A stretch of DNA of 64,000 bases from Phycisphaerales bacterium (GTDB taxonomy: Bacteria; Planctomycetota; Phycisphaerae; Phycisphaerales; UBA1924), in NCBI GenBank assembly GCA_020846975.1, contig JADLCX010000050.1, positions 1 through 64,000 on the forward strand, given 5' to 3'. The notes under the pieces are model-generated. The model ran no database searches, was not told where the DNA came from, and saw only the letters and a list, made by a program, of their open reading frames with translations. The position numbers and the translations under genes are program-made. Each line of letters starts with the position of its first letter. Positions within the stretch are counted from its first letter, which is position 1. Positions 41,190-49,500 of the stretch are shown in pieces.

Positions 41190-43399
41190 CCAACGGCCGT
41201 GATCTCCAGATCAAACGCGGCGTGCCCTTCGATCTGGAAGTATTCGACCACGATCTCGACCTCGCCGGCCTGGGATTGCGCGTACAGCCCTTGGTTGGTC
41301 TCGGGCGCGTGCAACGTCCAGTTTTCGATCACCGCCTGACCGGCGACGGTGATGCGCACGCCGTCGTCGCTGAGCGTCTTGAACCGCCACTTGCCCGCGG
41401 GCACGCTCAACTTGGTCCGGGCGATCAACCCGTACCGCGTCGGGCCCGGCAATCGGTCGTGGTATTCGCCCAGGAACGCGACCTCGCGCGGACCCCTGCT
41501 CCCGAAGTTCATCCACCCTCCGAGGCTGTCCACGCTGAACGCCACCGCCTTGTCCGTTGCGCCCTGCCTCCGCCACGCCTCCAGGCTCGTGCGGGGATCG
41601 CTCGCCTCGTCCCACGGGAAGATCCGCACCGCCCAGTTCGCGGCGATCAGCGTGCCGCGGACGATCTGATCGAACGATCCGCCCTGCACGCGGAACTCGT
41701 AGCCTCGCACGCCGATCACGCCCGGGCGCGTGCCGACCGTGAGCGAGCGCGGCGCACCGTCCATGGGCTCGCCGAACTGGGCCCCCACATCGCCGGCCCC
41801 GTCGAGCCCGATGAGCGCGATCGGCCCGACATCGCCGAACAGCTCGTACTGATCGCGCGAACCATCGCGCGAGCAGAGCCGCAGCATCCCCGACTTATGG
41901 TCCCACGGCCCCCACTCGCCCACGAAGATGTTCTCACGACCGTCGAGTTCCCGCCTCGCGCCGACGGGGCGTCGCTCTCCCAGCGCGTCGACCGCCGCGG
42001 GCGGAACGCTCACGCCGTCCGTGGCCGACGCCTCTACGCGGCTGTCCGTATCGGCGTCGATCGCGTCCTTGATCGCGGGAAGCGCGTCGGCCGCGATGTG
42101 CGTCAGCGGCGTGCGCCGCAGCCTGAGGTTCTGTCGCGTCCGCGACCACTCGTTGGCGCCGATGAAGTTGTCGCGCGAGCCCTTGTGGTTGGCCTCGGCC
42201 CACGGGAGTTTCATCAACCCCGCATCGTCATCATCCCACAGGGCGATGTCGATCGAGTTTTCCGAGAAGCGGTTGCCCCACACCTCGTTGCGGAACCCGT
42301 GCTCGATGTTGATCCCCCCGCCCTCTCGCGCCCCGAACGAACCATTGCCCTCGATCGAGTTCTGCGCGATCACCGTGCGCTGCGAGTACCCGCCCCACAC
42401 GCCGCAGATCGCGTTGCCCGCGATCCGGTTGCCGATGATCCAGTTGTCGAAACTGAACGTGGACTCCACGCCGTGGGCCGCGGCGAAGGAGAAATCGTTG
42501 CCGCGCAGCACGTTTCGGTTGCAGCCCAGACCCTGCCGATCGAGACCCGCGTCACCCTCGCCCTCGCCGAGCGCCTCCTTTCCCGCGAAGAGGAAGAACC
42601 CGTCGCCCCCGTGCGTGGCGGAGTTCTCGATGAAGTGGTTGTCCGAGCACTGCTCGAACACGAGGATGCCCGCGGAATCCTGGCCGCGGTTGTAGACGCC
42701 GTGCGAGTACCCGCGGATGCAGAAGTCCATCGCGTTGCGGCTGACGGTGTTGCGGCTGGACCGCCACATCGCCAGCCCCCATCCCGAGAGGAACGAGCAA
42801 TCGTTGTCATAGACGCGCCCGTCGTTGACGCGGTCGAGGACAATGCCGTTCTGCGAGCGACGGACGGTGATCTCTCGCAGCGTCACGCCGTCGGAATCCT
42901 CGACGTACACCCCCGCGCCGTACCGAGCCAGCCATTGGTTGTCGTCGTTCTGGTGCGGCCAGAGCCAGTCGGCCTGGTCTTCGGAGCGCGGCGTGGAGCG
43001 CAGGCGCTGGCGGAAGTTGCGGCCGATCTCGGCGTGATCGATCGTCAGCCCGGCGGCCCGCGTGGCGTACACGGCCGACTTGAACCCCTCGATCCGCGCG
43101 TTGCGGAGCGTGACGCCCTTGCGACCCTCGATCCGTACGCCCGCGCCGACGAGAAGGTCGTCGGCGACATCCGGCCCCGCGCCGCGAAGCACCGAGCCGT
43201 CCGCGAACTCGATGGTGATGTCGTCGGCCGTCGCGATGATGACGCCGCGCCCGTCGGTATCCTCGATGATCGCGTCCGGTTCGATCACGACCCGGCAGGA
43301 CTTGTCGATCGCGGTCCCTGCGTGCTCGACGCGGACCTCCGGCAGCACGGGCGGCTGCGCGGCGAGCACGAGAATCGCGGCAAGGATCGGACTCGGCAC
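41183..43399 (-). CDS. Exported right-handed beta-helix protein with C-terminal PA14-like domain
   Basis: About 738 residues from the GTG preceded by GGAGG; upstream frame is open but lies in the neighbour's 3' region. A short hydrophobic N-terminus (SPILAAILVLAA) is a likely signal peptide. Repeats with NxI/NxF ladders (VTLRNARIEGF, NHFIENSATHGGDGF, WIIGNRIAGNAICGV) form a parallel beta-helix like NosD/pectate-lyase proteins. The last 100 residues have a PA14-like plan (RYGLIARTKLSVPAGKWRF, SDDGVRITVAGQAVIENW). It probably binds or cleaves polysaccharide outside the cell; no catalytic residues can be assigned. Confidence 0.8.
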   Translation of the reverse strand: MPSPILAAILVLAAQPPVLPEVRVEHAGTAIDKSCRVVIEPDAIIEDTDGRGVIIATADDITIEFADGSVLRGAGPDVADDLLVGAGVRIEGRKGVTLRNARIEGFKSAVYATRAAGLTIDHAEIGRNFRQRLRSTPRSEDQADWLWPHQNDDNQWLARYGAGVYVEDSDGVTLREITVRRSQNGIVLDRVNDGRVYDNDCSFLSGWGLAMWRSSRNTVSRNAMDFCIRGYSHGVYNRGQDSAGILVFEQCSDNHFIENSATHGGDGFFLFAGKEALGEGEGDAGLDRQGLGCNRNVLRGNDFSFAAAHGVESTFSFDNWIIGNRIAGNAICGVWGGYSQRTVIAQNSIEGNGSFGAREGGGINIEHGFRNEVWGNRFSENSIDIALWDDDDAGLMKLPWAEANHKGSRDNFIGANEWSRTRQNLRLRRTPLTHIAADALPAIKDAIDADTDSRVEASATDGVSVPPAAVDALGERRPVGARRELDGRENIFVGEWGPWDHKSGMLRLCSRDGSRDQYELFGDVGPIALIGLDGAGDVGAQFGEPMDGAPRSLTVGTRPGVIGVRGYEFRVQGGSFDQIVRGTLIAANWAVRIFPWDEASDPRTSLEAWRRQGATDKAVAFSVDSLGGWMNFGSRGPREVAFLGEYHDRLPGPTRYGLIARTKLSVPAGKWRFKTLSDDGVRITVAGQAVIENWTLHAPETNQGLYAQSQAGEVEIVVEYFQIEGHAAFDLEITAVGQ

Positions 43400-43515
43400 G
43401 GTGAACCTCCGGTCGCGGCCTGGAAAACAGGGCGGGGCCCGCGACACGCGGACCCCGCTCGGGGGAGGCACTGTATGAACCGCGATCGCACGCGGCGTGT
43501 GGGCCGAGCGGCCGC

Positions 43516-46500
43516 TCAGCCGGCCTTCTCGGACGAGTCGATCTTGACCGACTGCTCCTCGAGCTCGCGGATGTCGGTCTTGAGGAACGTCTCGAACTGC
43601 TCGCGGGTGCCCAGCCCGTTGGGCCGGACCAGCCGCAGCACCGCGCTCTTGCACTTTCGGAGTTCGCGGCTGGTGAGACCGAGCAGTTCGATGTCGCGGA
43701 GCAGACCCTGGAGCTGCCGGGCGTGCGCCAGCGAGGCGGACTCCTCCGGCGCGCGCTCGATGTACTCGCGGAGCGCGACCGGATCGACTCGCTCGGTCGC
43801 CGCTGCGGTGCCCGCCCGGGTCCTGAACCGCTTGATGGATTCCTCGAAGGTCTTCTTGATCTCGGGCGCGAGGCTCTCGGCGCGGGCCTCGCCGGTCTGC
43901 GGATCGACGTTGGACTTGTAGAAGATCTTCTGGTGACGCGCAAGGACTGCGGTGGCCTCGGGCCCGGGCAGGCGGTTGACGGCGGTGCGGAAGTCGGCCT
44001 CGGTCGGCGCACCGGTCTCGGGATAGTCGTCGTAGGTGGACCAGCCGATCAGGCCCGCGACGCGCTCCTCGTCGGAGAGGTCGCGCGGGAAGACGCCGAG
44101 CTGCTCGAGCTCCGAGAAACTGGCGGCGTTAATGGTCTCGATCTGGCTCACGTCGTTCTCGCGCGACTCGCGCGGGATGGCCCCGGCCAGCGCGGTGGCG
44201 AAGTTCGTGTCGGACGGCCCGGAGGACTTGAGGTCCTGCGTGATGATCGGGTTGCCGACGTCGATCAGCGAGCGGTTGAAATCGGAGAAGGTCTGGAAGA
44301 TGAACGCGTTGAGCGCGCCCGCGGCGTCGCGGACGCCGCTGGAGTTGCCGAACTGCGGGTTGGCGCCCTCGCCGACGGCGACCGGCGTGCTGGTGAAGCG
44401 GAAGATCCCGCCCGCCACGTAGTCCACGCCGTTGTCCACGTCGTTGACGCGCACCCCTGTGCCGGTGAGACGGCTGGGGTCGCGGGCGCTGAGCGTTCCC
44501 GGGGCGCGGCGGAGCAGGCGGATGTCGGGGGAGTTGACGGTGAAGTCGCCCAGGGCGGCGACATCGCCGAGTGTCACGCGGTCGCCGCCGCGGATGCGGA
44601 CATGCCCGCCGACGGTCAACTTCTCGTTCTGGCCCATTCGGAACTCGTCGGTAGCGAGGAACTGGAAGGTCCGCAGCGCACCGGTGACCGGGGTGAAGTT
44701 GCCGTTGTTATCCACCGGGCGGGCGACGATGGTCGCGACGCGCGGGATCTCGTCACGGCCGTTGGCGCCGGTGCTCGGGTCGCAGTTGAGGTAGATGTTC
44801 CTGAGCCTGTGCGTGGCGCCGACATCCTCGGTGAACGTGATCGTCGGGAGGCTGTTGACCGTTTCGCTGGTGTTTCGGCGGGAAAGGACCGTGAGCGAGC
44901 GCGGCGTGCCGTCGTCGTCGCTGTCGATCGTGCCGCCGAACGCGACCCCGCTGCCCGAGTCGTTGATCTTGACGTCGTTGGTCAGGACCATCCGATCGTC
45001 GAAGGTGACGCCCTCGCGGGTCGTGAACACATCGGCTCCGAGCCGCGTCACGCCGTCGGCGTTGGTGAACAGGCCCGCGAGCCGGTCGTCGCCGCCGACC
45101 GTTCCGCGGAAGACGGTGGTGCCGCTCTCGTGGCTGTTGATCGTGAGCAGGCGGAACTCGCCCGCCGCGGAGTTGAGCCGGCTGTTGAAGGTGATGTCCT
45201 CGGCCTCGAGGGTCGGGTTTGCCCGCAGCCGCACGGGGCTGTTGAAGGTCAGGTCGAAGAAGTTCGCGGCGGTCGCTGTGCCGGTGGACGAGGCGATCAG
45301 CCCCGCGCCGAGGGCGACCAGACCGTCGTTCTTGTCGGTGGTGTTGGCGCCGCCATCGAGGGTCATGTTGCCGCTGTCGGTGACGAGCGAGACCTCGGTG
45401 ACGACGCGAGAATCGGCCTTGACGCTCAGGGCGTTGAACCGGGAGGCCGTGCCCTCGAACCGCACCTCGCCGTCGTTGCCCAGCGCGGAGAGGGTCAGCG
45501 TTCCCGCGATGGAGTTGCTGTTGGAGTCGGTCACGCCGTTGACCGTCATGTTGGTCGTGTTGGCTCCGCCGATGGTGAGGCCGGTCGCGACGATCCGGGC
45601 CAGTTCGGCGCCGGTGATGGTCATCGTGCCGCCCTGATCCGTGACCGCCCCGAGGGCGATGTTCCCCGCGGCGGAGCGGTCGATGCCGGCCGCGCCGCCG
45701 CCGGTGATGATGTTGCCGTTGAGCTCGATGTCGGCGGCGGTGAGCTCGAGGTTGCTGCCGCTGGTGTTGAGCACCGTGCTCGCGGGGAGGATGAAGCCTC
45801 CGGAGCCGTTGCCGTCGGTGTCGGCGGCGATGACGGTGTCGCCCGAGGTGGTGAGATTGTGGTTGATGCGGGCTTCGCCCGCGGCGCGGAGCGTCAGCGA
45901 GCCGAGCCCCTCGATCCCGCCGCGGGACGCGCTCAGGGTGAGGTTGCCCGCGGAGTCGATCGTGCGGCCGGAGCCGATCTCGATCCGGTCGTCCGTGTCG
46001 TCGGCGGCGTTGCCGTTGCCGTTGAGGGTGATGTCGCCGGCGGTGGTGGTCAGGTTGCCGTTGACGAGCACGAGGTTGTCGGACTTGCCGAGAAGTTCCT
46101 TGAAGGTCGAGGAACCGTTGAACGTGAGTTGGTCGTTGGCGTCGAAGGTGGTGATCCCGGCGATCCCCGCGCCGTCGGTCGCGGAGAAGTTGCGGACGGT
46201 CACGATGTCGGTCACGCCGCCGCCGATGGTGAGCCGGCCGCCGGTCAGCAGGGCCAGTTCCGAGTCATCAATCACCATGCGTCCCGCCGCGTCGGGAGCG
46301 TTATCGACCGTGATCGAGCCCGCCGCGCTCCGCGAGAAGGTGATGTCGCCCGTGCCCGCGTTGATCGCGGCTGTCAGGGCGAGATCGGTGCCGGTGCCGA
46401 TGAACTCCCCGTTGCCTGTGGCGATGGGCGCGGAGATGTTCAGCAGACCGGAGTCGTTGCTGTCCACATCGGCGTTGAGCGTGAGGGGGCCGTCGGTGTT

Positions 46501-49500
46501 GAGCCCGCCGGAGACGGTGATGTCCTGGTCGGCGTCGCCGCGCAGGCTGTTGAAGGTGGATGCGCCGCCGGAGAACGTGAGCGTCGTGCCCGCGTCGAGG
46601 GTTGTGAGCCCCGCGATGCCCATCGACTGCATGTCGGTCACGCCGTCCACGGCGATCGCGGCCGTCGGCCCGCCGCCGATGGTCAGCTCGCCCGCGGAGA
46701 TGCGCCCGAGTTCATCGCCGGTGATGGTCAGGCGGCCGGCCATGTCGGTGAACGCGCCGACCGCGATGTCCCCGGGCGTCGAGCGGGTGATCGTGACCTG
46801 CCCGGTTCCGGCGGCGATGCTGCCGTCGAGCACGATGTCGGCGGCGGTGATGTCGAGGTTGCCGTTGGAGGTGGTCAGGGTCTTGTCGGTCGCGAGCGTG
46901 AACGCGCCCATGCCGTCGTCGTCGGCGTCTGCGTCGATGCTGAGGTTGCCGCCCTGGTTGGTGACACTCTCGCCGAAGTTGATGCCGTTGTTGGCGGCGA
47001 TGTTGAGGACCATGCCCTCGCCCGCGCCGGCGAAGGTCACGGTCCCGCCCGCGTCGAGCGTGAGCGTGCCGTCAACGCTGATGGAACTGTTGATGACGAC
47101 ATCCTGGTTGGAATCGATGGCCAGATCGCCGTCGCTGAGGATGCCGGCGGTCATGCCCGATCCGCCGGCCGCGCCGCGGAGAACGACGTTGCCGCCGCCG
47201 GGCTGGGTGGTCAGCATCCGACCGGAGCGGATGAAGATCTGGTCCTGGTGCGCGCCCATGACGCCGGGAGCGTCGGCATCTGCGGCCATGTCGGCGTCGG
47301 CGTCGAGGTCGAGGGCGCCCGTGTCGGCGGTGATGTTGGAATCGACATCGATCCCGGCATCGGACCGCACGGTCAGGGCGTTGAACGTCGAAGCCGTGCC
47401 CGAGAAGGCGACGCTGGCGTTGTCGGCCAGGGCGCGGAGCGTGACCGTGCCGATGTTCTGCGAGTCGTCGGCGTCGACGTCGCGGGCGGTGATCCGGCTG
47501 GTGTGGTCGGAATCGCCGACGATGAGCTCCGCGGCGGTGATCGCGGCGAGTTCCTCGTTGGAGATGTTCATGTCCTCGGAGGCGATGTTCCCGACGCCGA
47601 TGGTGCCGTCGGTGGCGCGGGCGATCGTGACAACGCCGGCGCCCGCGTTGAGCGCGGTCCCGACGCCGCCGATCTGCAGGTCGTTGGCGGCAATCGAGAT
47701 GCCGCCGTTGTCGGCGGAGATGCTGTCGTTGATGGTGACGACGCCGTCGGGGGCCGCGCCGCCCGCGGTGACGACGAACGAATCGGCGGCCCAGGCGACA
47801 CCGTTGGTGCTGATGGACCCGCCGGAAGAGAGCACGGCCGCGCCCATATCGGCCGAGAGCGTGGCCCGGAGTGTGGCGGTCCCGGAGTTGGCGATGTTGA
47901 TGCCGCCGGGCGCGGTCGCGGTCAGCGACTGCGTGTTGGTCTTGAACTCACCCGCGCCGCCGGAAGCCGTGATCGAACCGGCGGTCGTGCCGAGCACGAC
48001 GGTGGCGGCGGTCACGGCGTCGCCCGAGGCGGTGGCGTCGGCGATCCCGTCGGCCGCGTTGAGCGTCACGACACCCGTGCCGGACGTGGCCACGGGCGAG
48101 GCGATCGAGAGCGCGCCGGCGGTGGTGATGGTGATGTCGCCGTCCATCGCCGCGGTCACGCCGTCGATCGAATCGATCGACCCGATCTCGAGGCCCGTCG
48201 CGGCGTTGTCGATGGTGATGTCGCCCGCGCCGGCGTTGACGGCGAGCCTCGCAGCGCTGATGTCGAGATCGACCCCGCCGGTCGAGTCGATGACCACGCG
48301 CCCGTTGGTCCCGCCGATGGTGACATCCGTGGAACCGCCGGTGCTGGAGATGGCGCCGACTTGGAGCGAGAGGAGCCGATCGGAGCCGAGGGTCAGGGCG
48401 TGGGCGAGACTGGTGGCCCCGCCGCGGAGGCCGAGGTCGTAGGTCTGGGCGCTGAGGTCGAGGTCGCTGATTCCGCCGACGGTGATCGCGCCGCTGTCGG
48501 CGGCGCCGATGACGACTCGACCGGTGGTCGAGAGTTCGCGGAGTTCGGCAAGGTCGAGGGAGAAGTCGGCGGCGGTGTCGAGGCCGATCGTCGCGCCCGC
48601 GGTCGAGGGCCGGAGGGTGATGTCGCTCGCGCCGACGGAGATGGCCGCGCCCATCGAACCGGTGTCGATGGCGATATCGGGAGCAACCAGCGTGACCGAG
48701 CCGGTGGTGCCGATGAGGGTCACATCCATCCGCGTGTTGCCGGGGATGGAGGTCTCGAAGATCGTGATGTCGCCCGCGGCATCGGCGGATCCGGCCCCGT
48801 CGCGGGAGCGGGCGGTGATCGCCCCGAACGTGTTCGTCGCGTTGTCGAGCGTGATGTCGGCGCCGGCGTTGGCGCGGGTGGTGAACGAGGCCGCCCCGCC
48901 GACGGTCATCGGGCCCGCGCCCGCGTCGGCGATCGCGCCCGTCGACACGACGGCGAGCGAGCCGCCGACTTCGGATGCGCCGAACGTTACGGGCCCCACG
49001 GCGTCGATCGAGGCGTTGCCGTCCGTGCCGCTCGTGTGGACGCCGAGCCCCGCCGAGGAGAGCTGCGTCACGGTGATGTCGGCATCGGCTGTCGAGGTCG
49101 TGAGGTTGGCGACATCGCCGACGGTGACCACCCCGGTGTTGGTGATGTTGCCCGTGGTCGCGGTGAGGGCGAGGCTGCCGCCGATACTCGCCGCGGCGAG
49201 CGTGACGCCCTGAGCGTTGACGATGTTGGCGTTGCCGGCGGGGCCCGCGGTCGAGAGCGAGATCGGGCCCGCCGCGTCGAGGGTGTTGAGATCGATGACC
49301 GCGTCGGCCGCGGCGGTGGTGAAACCGCTGGCGCCGCCGACGATCAGCGCGTTGTCGTCGAAGATGTTGCCGGTGGTCGCGGTCGCCGTCAGGTTGCCGC
49401 CGACCGCGGTGTCGGCGAAGGTGAGGCCCTGCGCGTTGGTGATTGTGGCGTGGCCCATCGAGCCGGAGGTGATGAGCGTGGTTGTGATGCCGGGGGCATC

